DNA of 47,073 nt from Kiritimatiellia bacterium. GTDB lineage: Bacteria > Verrucomicrobiota > Kiritimatiellia > RFP12 > UBA1067. The notes under the pieces are model-generated. The model made no database searches. It was not told where the DNA came from and was given only the letters and a program-made list of their open reading frames with translations. The position numbers and the translations under genes are program-made. The DNA lies in the NCBI GenBank assembly GCA_017405115.1, contig JAFRBA010000060.1, positions 1 through 47,073 on the forward strand. Reading direction: 5' to 3'. Positions 14,737-23,243 of this stretch are shown here, piece by piece. Numbering within the stretch: position 1 is the stretch's first letter; the number at the start of each line of letters is the position of its first letter.

Positions 14737-16620
14737 ATGGCGATGAATCAGGTTGCGGCGTTTCTGTTCGCGGCGGTTTCCGCCGTCTCCTCCGACACTA
14801 GGCCTATCGCGAAGCGACCGGTCTCAGAGTTCGTCGAAAAGGCCAGGGCGGCTTATGCCGCCGAAGCGCATTGCCCTTGCACGAACAGCGTGTGGACGGC
14901 GTCGATGCATGCCCCGGGCGCATTCAACGACCGCCCCGTGCCAGTGCGCATCGAGTGGGCGCGGTCCGGCGACGTCGGCGCGACCTACACGCTCTCCCTG
15001 CGCGCGAAGACTGCGTCCGAGCCGGTGCGCGTCATCGCAGGGCTGAAGGATCCTCTGTTCGACGCCGAGAACCTGCTTGCCGGCACGGACTACGAATGGT
15101 TCGCCCAGAGCGTCTCCGCGAGCGGCGGATGCACGGACGTCGGACACGGCGAGTTCTCCACAGAGGCCGGAGTTGTTCGGTGGCTGTCTGTTCCGGGAGC
15201 GCGCAACGTGCGCGACATCGGCGGCTGGACGGGGCTCCGCCAGGGCCGCGTCTACCGAGGTTCGCAGCTCAACGGCCTGCCGCGGCATCCGGTAGGGCTT
15301 TCCGCCGAGGGCCGCAAGGTGCTCGTGCGCGACCTTCGCGTCAGGACGGAAGTGGACTTCCGAGCGCCGAACCGGGAGGAGCGCGGCGACTTCGTGTCCG
15401 AAAGCGCGGCGGGGCTGAGGCTCCTGAGCCGCCCGGTGCCGCCGCCGCCCGCCTTGTTCGCCCCGAAGGCGGCGTCGGCGTATCGCGCCGCGCTCATGGT
15501 TTTCGCCGACGATGGGAACTATCCCGTCTACATGCACTGCGCCGCAGGCGCCGAGCGCACGGGGATGGTTGCGTTCATGCTTGAAGGCCTGTGCGGCGCG
15601 CCGGAGGAGGTGCTCTGCGCGGATTTCGAGCTGACTGGGTTTTCGTGCTTCGACGAGCGGCCTCGCAGCCTGCCGCGGTTCCGCGCGTGCATCGAGAAGA
15701 TTCGCGCCCGCCCCGGCGCCACGCTGCATGAGAAGTTCGCCGACTTCGCCGTGAAAGGCCTCGGGTTGTCGGAAGGCGATGTCGCCGCGATCAGGCGAAA
15801 TCTCGCAGGCGGAACGGGGCGCGGCGGAGTCAGGGTCGTCAGGGACGTCCCGTACGATCCGTCGATCGGGAAGGTCGGCTCCGGCGACCTCTATCTTCCG
15901 GACGGCGAAGAAATGGGCCTTGTGCTGCTCATCCACGGGGGCGGCTGGGCGTATGGCGACAGGCGGATGTGCGACGGCATCGCCGACTTCTTCGTGCGCG
16001 AACTCGGCATGGCCGTCTACAACATCGACTACCGGCTTGCATCGGCAAGGCATCCGTTCCCCGCCTGCGCCGACGACTGCGTCAATGCCGCCTGGGTCGC
16101 TCTGTCGCCGGAGTTCCGCGCGAAGCACGGCCTTGCGGCGCATAGCCTGTGGGTCTGCGGCGGCTCGGCCGGCGGTCATCTGGCGCTATGGGTCGGAGTC
16201 AGGGTCGGAGTCCCCGGCGTGGCGGGCGTGCTGGACATATCCGGCATCGGCGACGCCGCAATCGACCGCGCCGCGAATCCAGGGCGCTACCCCGTCTTGT
16301 TCGGCGGAACGGCGACGGACGGGCAGGTCGCCTCCATGTCGATCACGTCGATGAAGCTGCCGCGATGCGGTCCGCCCGTCCTGTGCACGCACGCAGTCGA
16401 CGACACGGTCGTGCCGATCGCATCGGCTGAGGCGTTCGCGACGGCGTATCGGGCGGCCGGCAGCCGGTGCGAGTTCTTCCGCTACCGGGCGACGGAGGAG
16501 ATGTCCCGCCTGACGGGCCACATGATCTGGATTCCCGGCTCGTGGCCGCACAAGCTAATCCCGTCGCTTGAACGGGAGCTCGCCCGGTTCATTGACAGAG
16601 TGGAAGGCGTGCGCCGATGA
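14737..16620 (+). CDS. Tyrosine-phosphatase-like / alpha-beta hydrolase fusion
   Basis: A 627-residue two-enzyme protein. After a short hydrophobic N-terminus (possible signal peptide) and a fibronectin-like region, residues 145-365 match the tyrosine/serine phosphatase family: RNVRDIGGW, then the P-loop CAAGAERTG with Cys268 and Arg274. Residues 370-627 are an esterase-type alpha/beta hydrolase with an HGGGW oxyanion motif (His400), nucleophile Ser477 in GGSAGGH, and probable Asp555/556 and His605. The esterase half may remove acetyl or feruloyl groups from the glycan. The substrate of the phosphatase half is unknown. The start is supported by AGGAG at 14728. It overlaps GH78 by 4 nt. Both active sites look intact. 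Confidence 0.85.
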   Translation: MAMNQVAAFLFAAVSAVSSDTRPIAKRPVSEFVEKARAAYAAEAHCPCTNSVWTASMHAPGAFNDRPVPVRIEWARSGDVGATYTLSLRAKTASEPVRVIAGLKDPLFDAENLLAGTDYEWFAQSVSASGGCTDVGHGEFSTEAGVVRWLSVPGARNVRDIGGWTGLRQGRVYRGSQLNGLPRHPVGLSAEGRKVLVRDLRVRTEVDFRAPNREERGDFVSESAAGLRLLSRPVPPPPALFAPKAASAYRAALMVFADDGNYPVYMHCAAGAERTGMVAFMLEGLCGAPEEVLCADFELTGFSCFDERPRSLPRFRACIEKIRARPGATLHEKFADFAVKGLGLSEGDVAAIRRNLAGGTGRGGVRVVRDVPYDPSIGKVGSGDLYLPDGEEMGLVLLIHGGGWAYGDRRMCDGIADFFVRELGMAVYNIDYRLASARHPFPACADDCVNAAWVALSPEFRAKHGLAAHSLWVCGGSAGGHLALWVGVRVGVPGVAGVLDISGIGDAAIDRAANPGRYPVLFGGTATDGQVASMSITSMKLPRCGPPVLCTHAVDDTVVPIASAEAFATAYRAAGSRCEFFRYRATEEMSRLTGHMIWIPGSWPHKLIPSLERELARFIDRVEGVRR

Positions 16621-18875
16621 ACAGGGGAACGCCGTTTCTCGTCGCATCCCTTCTAGCCGTCGCCGCCTCCGCGGCCGAGTGGATAAGGCCCGTAGACGTA
16701 GCAAGAAACCGTTCATTCGTTCTTTCGCGGGTCTTTGTCTGCACAGGCGAAGTAGCCCGGGCAGAGCTGAAGGCGTCCGCCGCCGGAATAGGCGTGTGGC
16801 GAATAAACGGCAAACGTGTCGGCGACGCCTACTACGAACCAGTCGCGTCGTACTATGAGCGAAAGGTGTTCTGCAGGACGTACGACATCGCCTCGATGCT
16901 GGGCGCGACGAACACCGTGGAAGTCGAGGTCGGCGGCGGTTGGTGGGAACAGAACCTGGCGTGGGCGTGCGAGAGGAAGCAGAGCCTGCTCGGCGTCGGG
17001 TACGGATCGCCGGCTGCATGGGGCGAGATTGCCGTCGAATGCGCCGACGGCGAACGAGTTCTCCTGGAAACCGACGCATCCTGGACCGCCCGCGACGGCC
17101 GGTCGGTCTGGAACAACATCTACGGCGGCGAGGTGTTCGACGCTCGGCCCGCGACGGGCGCGCCGCGTCCTGTCCACGCGGTTAAGGGGCTGCCGGCCCG
17201 CCCGGTGGAGTGCCCGGTGGCGCCGTGTCGCCGCATGAAGACGTTCAGGGGCTCGTATTCGTGCCTGCTCGGACCGTCTGGCGACTTCTGGATATGCGAC
17301 TTCGGCACGAACCTCGCCGGAACAGTCTCGTTCAACCTGCCGCCGCTCGTCCCAGGTTCCCGGCTAAAGGTGCGGCTCGCGGAGACGCTCACGGCCGAGG
17401 GATTCCTCGATCCGCGCAGCGGCGGTTCGTGGGCGACGCACCATGCGCCGGAATACGTCTACATCGCGCCGGAAGTCCCCGCGTCGGCGAAGTGGACGCC
17501 GGAGTTCTCGTACACGTCGTTCAGGTTCGCGGAAATCAGCGGCTTCGAGCCACACCCAGATGGGAACTGGGGAGCACGTCCTCCGGCCGATCTCGTCGAA
17601 GCCGTGATGATCGCGACGGACGCGAAGAGGACGGGCTTCGTGAAATGCGGGCACGAGCCGACGCAGCGCATCGTCGACATTGCCGACTGGACGATCCTCT
17701 GCAACATGCACGGCTTTCCCGAAGACTGCCCCGGACGGGAGAAGGGGGGATGGCTGGGCGACGCGCAAGTGGTCTGCGCGTACGCGCTGCAGAACTTCGA
17801 CCTCGCCGCGCTGTACGCGAAGTTCTGCGGCGACATCTCCGACGGGCTCGCGGTCAAGGGCACGATACCGTTCCAGGTGCCGACGCATCGGGCGTTTTCT
17901 TGGGGCGCGGCGTCTCCGCTGTGGCGGGCGGCCGCAGTGGTCATACCCTACGAGCTGCTCATGCGCTGCGCCGACGGCGCGGCGGCGAGCAACAACTGGG
18001 AGGCCGCCGAGTGTGCGCTCGCTCTCTTCGAGAAGGAGGCCGAAGACGGACTTGTCCGCACCGGACTCGGCGACTGGATACCTCCGTGCGCGAAAGAGCT
18101 GAAGATGCCGGTGGCGCACTCCTCGTCGCTCTGCTGGATCGATTGCGCGAACAAAACAGCCGAAATGGCGGAACGGCTTGGTCTGTGCACAAGGGACGAC
18201 TATCGCGCCGTCGCGCGGCGCGTTAAGGAACGCTTCGTCTCGGAGTTCTACAACCGCGCCGCGCATAGCTACGGACACGACGGCACGGATGCCGCGGCAT
18301 ACTGCCTGGGCGTCTTCCCCGAGGGCGACGGCGCGAACCTGGTCGGCGCACTCGTTGCGCGCCTGCGCAAGAACGGCCATCGCATGACGACGGGCATCTA
18401 TTCAAGCCCGTATCTTGCCAAGGCGCTTGTTCGCGCGGGCCATGCGGACGATCTCGTGAAGTGCTTCTTCTGCGATCCGTCGGCGTCGTACGCCGCCGTC
18501 GTCAGGCATGGCCACACGACGATGCCGGAGGAGCTACGCGACCAGCTCCTCGTGCCGAGGAAGGCGCGCGGGCAGCGCAGTTTGTCTCACCCGATGCACT
18601 GCGGATGGCTGCGCGTCCTCGCGGAGGACGTCGCCGGCATCGTGCCGCTGGAGCCGGGGTATGCGCGTTTCGAGGTTGCGCCGTGCGATGGCGACGCATA
18701 CAGTGAGCTGTCAGTCGCCGTGCCGACGCCGACAGGGCAGATCAGATTCTCGCGAGACGGCGGCGGCAACGTCCGGCTTGCGGTTCCGGCGGGAACGCGC
18801 TGCGAATACCGTCCGACGGGGGCTGTGCTGCTGCCGGGCGAATACTGTTTCGGAAACATGGCGAAAGGAGAATGA
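16617..18875 (+). CDS. GH78 alpha-L-rhamnosidase (secreted)
   Basis: A 752-residue secreted enzyme that should release terminal alpha-L-rhamnose. It has a signal peptide (residues 1-19, ASA-A), an N-terminal beta domain typical of GH78 (GVWRINGKRVGDAYYEP...EVGGGWW), then an (alpha/alpha)6 barrel. Asp370, Glu375 and Asp382 in EDCPGREKGGWLGD have the spacing of Asp567, Glu572 and Asp579 in Bacillus RhaB. A later Glu (638/639 in TTMPEE) is in the position of the second catalytic acid. A C-terminal beta-sandwich completes the family layout. It overlaps the preceding gene by 4 nt (ATGA). Together with GH106 it gives the operon two rhamnosidases of different fold. Confidence 0.92.
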   Translation: MNRGTPFLVASLLAVAASAAEWIRPVDVARNRSFVLSRVFVCTGEVARAELKASAAGIGVWRINGKRVGDAYYEPVASYYERKVFCRTYDIASMLGATNTVEVEVGGGWWEQNLAWACERKQSLLGVGYGSPAAWGEIAVECADGERVLLETDASWTARDGRSVWNNIYGGEVFDARPATGAPRPVHAVKGLPARPVECPVAPCRRMKTFRGSYSCLLGPSGDFWICDFGTNLAGTVSFNLPPLVPGSRLKVRLAETLTAEGFLDPRSGGSWATHHAPEYVYIAPEVPASAKWTPEFSYTSFRFAEISGFEPHPDGNWGARPPADLVEAVMIATDAKRTGFVKCGHEPTQRIVDIADWTILCNMHGFPEDCPGREKGGWLGDAQVVCAYALQNFDLAALYAKFCGDISDGLAVKGTIPFQVPTHRAFSWGAASPLWRAAAVVIPYELLMRCADGAAASNNWEAAECALALFEKEAEDGLVRTGLGDWIPPCAKELKMPVAHSSSLCWIDCANKTAEMAERLGLCTRDDYRAVARRVKERFVSEFYNRAAHSYGHDGTDAAAYCLGVFPEGDGANLVGALVARLRKNGHRMTTGIYSSPYLAKALVRAGHADDLVKCFFCDPSASYAAVVRHGHTTMPEELRDQLLVPRKARGQRSLSHPMHCGWLRVLAEDVAGIVPLEPGYARFEVAPCDGDAYSELSVAVPTPTGQIRFSRDGGGNVRLAVPAGTRCEYRPTGAVLLPGEYCFGNMAKGE

Positions 18876-18939
18876 AAGATATGACCATGGGGAAGCTGAT
18901 TGCCACGGTGGTGATTGCGGCGACGGCGTGCGCATACGC
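18860..18939 (+). repeat. Duplicated ribosome-binding/signal-peptide cassette, copy 1
   Basis: This stretch and 20637-20716 share the ribosome binding region, the ATG cluster and the signal-peptide codons. Positions 18893-18936 and 20670-20713 are identical over 44 bp, although the mature proteins are unrelated. Confidence 0.9.
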
Positions 18940-20620
18940 CAGTCGCTGTGGCTCCGAGGCCGGGACGACATTCAGGACGCTTGGCGCGATGATTGACGTG
19001 TCGCGCGGTCGCGTGCTGAGGGTCGACTACCTCAAGGGGCGATTCGAGCGGATGCGCAGGATGGGATACAACGCCGTGATGCTCTACGCCGAGGACACGT
19101 TCAGGCTCGAAGGCGAGCCGAAGTGGGGATATATGCGCGGCGGATACACCGAGGCCGACATCGGCGAGCTGAAGCGGCATGCGGACGGGATTGGCCTGTC
19201 CATGATCCCCTGCATTGAGACGCTCGGGCACATGGAGCGTCCGCTTCGCTGGCCTGAATACGGGAGCGTCAGGAACACGGATTCCACGCTGCTAGTCGGC
19301 GAGGAGAGGACTTATGAGCTCATCGACAAGATGGTGGCGTTCTGGGCGCGCGCAGTCGGCGGGACCCGCATTCACGTTGGCATGGATGAGGCCGTGGGGT
19401 TTGCCGGCGCGAAATACGCGGCGAAGAACGGCAGACGCCCAGACCTGGACGTGTTCCTCGGCCATCTCGCCCGCGTCAACGACATCTGCGCGCGACACGG
19501 TTTCACCGAGCCGATCATTTGGAGCGACATGCTATATCGCGTCGGCTCGAAGACGCACGACTACTACGACCCATCCGCGAAGGTGGACCCGGCGCTGGCT
19601 GGAAGAATCCCCGGGAATGTCCGGCTCTGTTACTGGGACTACTACCATGCGGAGCAGACATACTACGAGGGGATGATCGACGGCCACCGCCGGCTTGGGT
19701 CGGAGCCGATTCTGGCGGGCGGCATTCAGGTCTGGCAGCATTTCTTCCATGACCGCGAGAAGACGCTGGCCACGATGAAGGCAATGGTCTCGGCGGCGAA
19801 GGCGAAGGGCGTCGAGGAGCTGTTCTTCACACTGTGGGGTGACGACGGGGCGTACGCAACTCCTGACGCCTCGGAGGAGGGGCTGTTCGCGTGCGCAGAG
19901 CTGGCCGCTGGCCGCACGGCCGATCCCACGGACGAGAACTCCGCCAGGTTTCGAGAGATCACGGGACTTGACTACCGGGCGTTCGTCGTGCTTGGGGACG
20001 TGACGCGGCACTATGGCGACGAGTGGCCCGACATGATTCTCGAGGCGGCCACGCTCTACGACGACCCGCTCCACTGCGCCAACTACCGCAACTGGCTCGC
20101 GCGCAGACCAAGTCTGACGACCGACAGGCGCTTCTACTGCGCGCGATACATGGATGCCGCATGGCGTGACAGCGGCGAAAACGTCATGGCGGACCACCGC
20201 CGCGTCCTGTCGAACTGCATCCGCCTGGGCGAACGCCTTCCGCCTGCAGTCCGCACGCTTGTGACGGTGCTGTCGGAGAAGCTCGAATACCAGGCGCGAT
20301 TGCTGTCTGCATGGCGGGACGGAGACCGCGCGGCCCTCCGCGAAATCGCGGATGTCGCCCTGCCGCGGCTTGTTCGTGACATGCGCGCCTTCATGGCTGC
20401 CTATCGCGCGGACTGGATGGCGACGTCGCAGCCGTTTGGACTCGGCCTAGTGCAAAAGCGCAACGCTGGGCAGCTCGAGCGCCTTGAGGAGGCGAAGCGA
20501 CGTTTAGACGAATATCTGGACGGGACGTCGGCGACGATTGAGGAGCTTGACGAGGCAATGGCGCCATACGGCGAATACGATGCGCGGCTGCCGTTCGGCA
20601 CGCCTTGGCTCTGGTTCTGA
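18881..20620 (+). CDS. GH20-type beta-N-acetylhexosaminidase (secreted)
   Basis: A 579-residue secreted enzyme of the hexosaminidase superfamily, expected to release terminal N-acetylhexosamine. The catalytic Asp-Glu pair is in HVGMDEA (Asp169-Glu170). Other barrel motifs are NAVMLYAEDTF, SMIPCIETLGH and EPIIWSDML. ATG 18881 is preferred because GGAG ends at 18870; an upstream ATG at 18872 would overlap GH78 by 4 nt but leave only 1 nt of spacing. The signal peptide (KLIATVVIAATACAYA) is almost identical in DNA to that of the next gene. The 200-residue C-terminus is helical. The usual GH20 N-terminal domain is missing, as in exo-hexosaminidases of the short type. Confidence 0.85.
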   Translation: MTMGKLIATVVIAATACAYASRCGSEAGTTFRTLGAMIDVSRGRVLRVDYLKGRFERMRRMGYNAVMLYAEDTFRLEGEPKWGYMRGGYTEADIGELKRHADGIGLSMIPCIETLGHMERPLRWPEYGSVRNTDSTLLVGEERTYELIDKMVAFWARAVGGTRIHVGMDEAVGFAGAKYAAKNGRRPDLDVFLGHLARVNDICARHGFTEPIIWSDMLYRVGSKTHDYYDPSAKVDPALAGRIPGNVRLCYWDYYHAEQTYYEGMIDGHRRLGSEPILAGGIQVWQHFFHDREKTLATMKAMVSAAKAKGVEELFFTLWGDDGAYATPDASEEGLFACAELAAGRTADPTDENSARFREITGLDYRAFVVLGDVTRHYGDEWPDMILEAATLYDDPLHCANYRNWLARRPSLTTDRRFYCARYMDAAWRDSGENVMADHRRVLSNCIRLGERLPPAVRTLVTVLSEKLEYQARLLSAWRDGDRAALREIADVALPRLVRDMRAFMAAYRADWMATSQPFGLGLVQKRNAGQLERLEEAKRRLDEYLDGTSATIEELDEAMAPYGEYDARLPFGTPWLWF

Positions 20621-20636
20621 CACACTATTTCAAGAC

Positions 20637-20716
20637 GGCGAAAGGTGAATGAATGACATGAACATGGAGAAGCTGATTGCCACGGTGGTGATTGCGGCGA
20701 CGGCGTGCGCATATGC
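20637..20716 (+). repeat. Duplicated ribosome-binding/signal-peptide cassette, copy 2
   Basis: Partner of 18860-18939; see there. The identical core is 20670-20713. The copy sits at the junction between GH20 and the DUF4838 gene. Confidence 0.9.
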
Positions 20717-23180
20717 GGGCCGCTGGGACGCTGAGCGCGCGGAGTGGAAGCGCTTCTGCGAGACGTTCGAGCCAGACTATTCCGACGGGTCGAAGTACCT
20801 CCACCCGAAGGAAGGCAACAGGTTCGACGAGCCGTTCGCGCTCGTCAAGGACGGAAAGCCCGCCGCGAAGGTTGTCTGGCAGAAGGGGCCGTGGTATGCG
20901 GACGACCTCTCGACCGACGTCACCGGCACGGCGGTGTCGGAGTTCGTCGCGCTCGTCAAGATGATCACCGGCGTGGAACTTCCCGTCTTCCCGTCCCCGC
21001 ACTACGGGCCCGACATGCCCGCGGTGCTCGTCGGCAAGGCGTGCTTCTTCCCGTACGACCAGACGGTGTGGCGGCAGCGGGTGCATGCGGAGAAGAACAG
21101 CCGCCTGACGCCGGCGATCGTCGAGACCGTGAACGGAGACCTCAAGGCCCTGCGCGGCTCGGACGGCTTCGCCATCCACCGGTTCGGACGCGACCTCGCG
21201 GTGTACGGCTGCTCCGAGAAGGGCGCGCTGAACGGCGTTTATGCACTTATCGAGAACAACACCGACATCATCTTCACGCGAACCGACGAGAAGGTCGGAA
21301 CGGTCTACTCCGAGCGTCCCGGGGAGCTTTCCCTCGTGTGGGGCGCGGACGTGCTGGAGAAGCCGTCGATGGAGATGCGCGGGTTCTGGAACCAGAGCAT
21401 ATACCCATGGCGACGCTACTGGAACGCGAACTACTGCACGACGTCCGAGTCCCGCCAGTGGAGCGACGAGCGGTTTTTCACGCGCGGCGGGCACAACTCC
21501 GGCGACTTCGTGCCGCCTGCGAGCGAGCGCCCGGACCTGCACGGCCTCGTCTCCGGCAAACGCGGCGACTACGGCTACATGCTCTGCTTCTCGAATCCGG
21601 ACCTTCCGGCCGTATACCGCGAAAGCGTGCTGCGCTACATGGACCAGCGGCAGCCGTCGCGTGCGGCGGGGCTGGACATCGGGCTCGACGACACGATGAA
21701 CTGGTGCGAGTGCGAGAACTGCGCGAAGCCGCTGCGCCTGCCTGACGGCCGGGCCCTGGAGCGGTCGGACCAGGCGTTCATGTGCACGCAGTGGTTTCTG
21801 CTCCTGAACGACAGCGCGCGCGCGCTGGCGACCGAATACCCCGGCATGAAGATCGACACCCTCGCCTACTTCCAGACGGCACCGGAGCCCGCGTGCGAAG
21901 TGGCGGAGAACATCGTCGTCGGATTCTGCCCGTACATGCGGGCGAACGACCTTGCGCCGGTCTATGCCGAGGAGAACGAGATCTGGATCGACCGCTTCGA
22001 GGGCTGGACCCGCAAGGTCCCCGACCGGCACCGGCTGTACATACGCGGCTACGACGGCCTCGGGCTGCTCTTCCCGCGTCCCCTCTGCCATACGCACCAG
22101 CGCGACTGGCGGCTCTTCGCGAAAGGCGCCTGCGGCATCAAGCACGAGGGGTCGGACACCGCTAGGCTGGACGGCGTCGACAAGGACGGCAAGCCCACGA
22201 CCGCGGCGAAGGTGTTCGACTACTCGGCGATCGAGTTCTGGGTGATGTGCCGGCTGATGTGGAACATTGACGCCGACGTGGAGCAGCTCTACAAGAAGTT
22301 CTGCTGGCGGGCGTACCGCGAGGCCGCGCCGGCGATGGAGCGGTTCTACGGCACGATCCGCCGCGACTTCCTGCGGCGCGGCATTCCGAGCACGATCGGC
22401 GAGGACGGTTCGAGCGCAACGAAGATCTACATTGTCGACGGCGGCAGGGAGGCGGAGCTGCGCGGCTATCTCGACGAGGCGCTTGCAAAGGCGAGGCACC
22501 CGAAGTCCCGCGTGCTTGTGGAGAGGGTGAAGGCGCGTTTCGAGCACTACGTGGATGCGGTTAAGAACGCCAAGACGAGCTCTCTCAACGTGCCGCTCGT
22601 CGTGCGGGTCCGCGACGCGGGCTTCGACGACGCCGACTGGAAGACCGCCGCCGTCATCGACCGTCTCTACGAACCCCTGGCGGCGAACGCGGGGCGCGAC
22701 GTGGAGGGCGCGCATCCGGCCCGGATCGAGCTGACGCACGACGGGAAGGCGCTGTCGCTGCGCGCGACGTTCTGGGAGGACATGTCGAAGATCGTCTCGT
22801 CGAAGGCGAAGCCGGGTTCCGAGGAGGTGTACGGCTCCAGCTTCGAGGTTTTCTTCACCGACAACTCGTCGCCCGACAGGTACTACCTCTTTCGGATGGA
22901 CAACGCCGGGAACGTGGCGGACTACATCGGCTACGACGACTCCTGGAACCGCAGGGGCACGACGACGGCGGTGCGGAAATACGACGACCGATGGGTGCTG
23001 CTAATGAAGGTTCCGCTGGAGGAGATCGGCATGGACATCATCCGGGACAACGTGCTGAAGGCGGCGTTCATCCGCGTGCGGCCGATCCAGGGCTCCAGCT
23101 CGAACATGGAGTACACGGGCTGGAAGTTCAACCAATTCCACAAGCCGGCGACATTCGGCACGCTGACCTTGCAGCGCTGA
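20658..23180 (+). CDS. DUF4838 glycosidase-like protein with CBM9-type domain, paralogue 1
   Basis: An 840-residue secreted protein. Order: signal peptide (1-18), an alpha-glucuronidase-like N-terminal domain (about 60-190; GFAIHRFGRDLAVYGCSEKGALNGVYALIEN), a DUF4838 barrel (about 300-570) and a C-terminal family-9-type carbohydrate-binding/DOMON-like domain (about 640-835). Cys350, Cys352 and Cys355 form a CxCxxC motif conserved in the two paralogues downstream, possibly a metal or disulfide site. DUF4838 proteins occur widely in polysaccharide loci, but the reaction is not established to my knowledge. The start at 20658 is chosen by analogy with the duplicated leader of GH20; 20649 is also possible. 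Last gene of the 16-kb operon. Confidence 0.85.
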   Translation: MNMEKLIATVVIAATACAYAGRWDAERAEWKRFCETFEPDYSDGSKYLHPKEGNRFDEPFALVKDGKPAAKVVWQKGPWYADDLSTDVTGTAVSEFVALVKMITGVELPVFPSPHYGPDMPAVLVGKACFFPYDQTVWRQRVHAEKNSRLTPAIVETVNGDLKALRGSDGFAIHRFGRDLAVYGCSEKGALNGVYALIENNTDIIFTRTDEKVGTVYSERPGELSLVWGADVLEKPSMEMRGFWNQSIYPWRRYWNANYCTTSESRQWSDERFFTRGGHNSGDFVPPASERPDLHGLVSGKRGDYGYMLCFSNPDLPAVYRESVLRYMDQRQPSRAAGLDIGLDDTMNWCECENCAKPLRLPDGRALERSDQAFMCTQWFLLLNDSARALATEYPGMKIDTLAYFQTAPEPACEVAENIVVGFCPYMRANDLAPVYAEENEIWIDRFEGWTRKVPDRHRLYIRGYDGLGLLFPRPLCHTHQRDWRLFAKGACGIKHEGSDTARLDGVDKDGKPTTAAKVFDYSAIEFWVMCRLMWNIDADVEQLYKKFCWRAYREAAPAMERFYGTIRRDFLRRGIPSTIGEDGSSATKIYIVDGGREAELRGYLDEALAKARHPKSRVLVERVKARFEHYVDAVKNAKTSSLNVPLVVRVRDAGFDDADWKTAAVIDRLYEPLAANAGRDVEGAHPARIELTHDGKALSLRATFWEDMSKIVSSKAKPGSEEVYGSSFEVFFTDNSSPDRYYLFRMDNAGNVADYIGYDDSWNRRGTTTAVRKYDDRWVLLMKVPLEEIGMDIIRDNVLKAAFIRVRPIQGSSSNMEYTGWKFNQFHKPATFGTLTLQR

Positions 23181-23243
23181 CGGAAAAAGGAGATCGTTCC
23201 GAAGCGGCACGCTCCCGCGCGAAAGCCATGCGGGCGGTCTCTT

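Noticed and set aside
20625..22739. Open frame of 704 codons on the minus strand
   Set aside because: Antisense to DUF4838 paralogue 1, no recognisable motif, composition typical of a shadow frame. The same applies to 24486-27191 and 27401-29449.
23181..23243. Bidirectional terminator between converging genes
   Set aside because: GC-rich short repeats are present but I see no stable stem followed by T on either strand.
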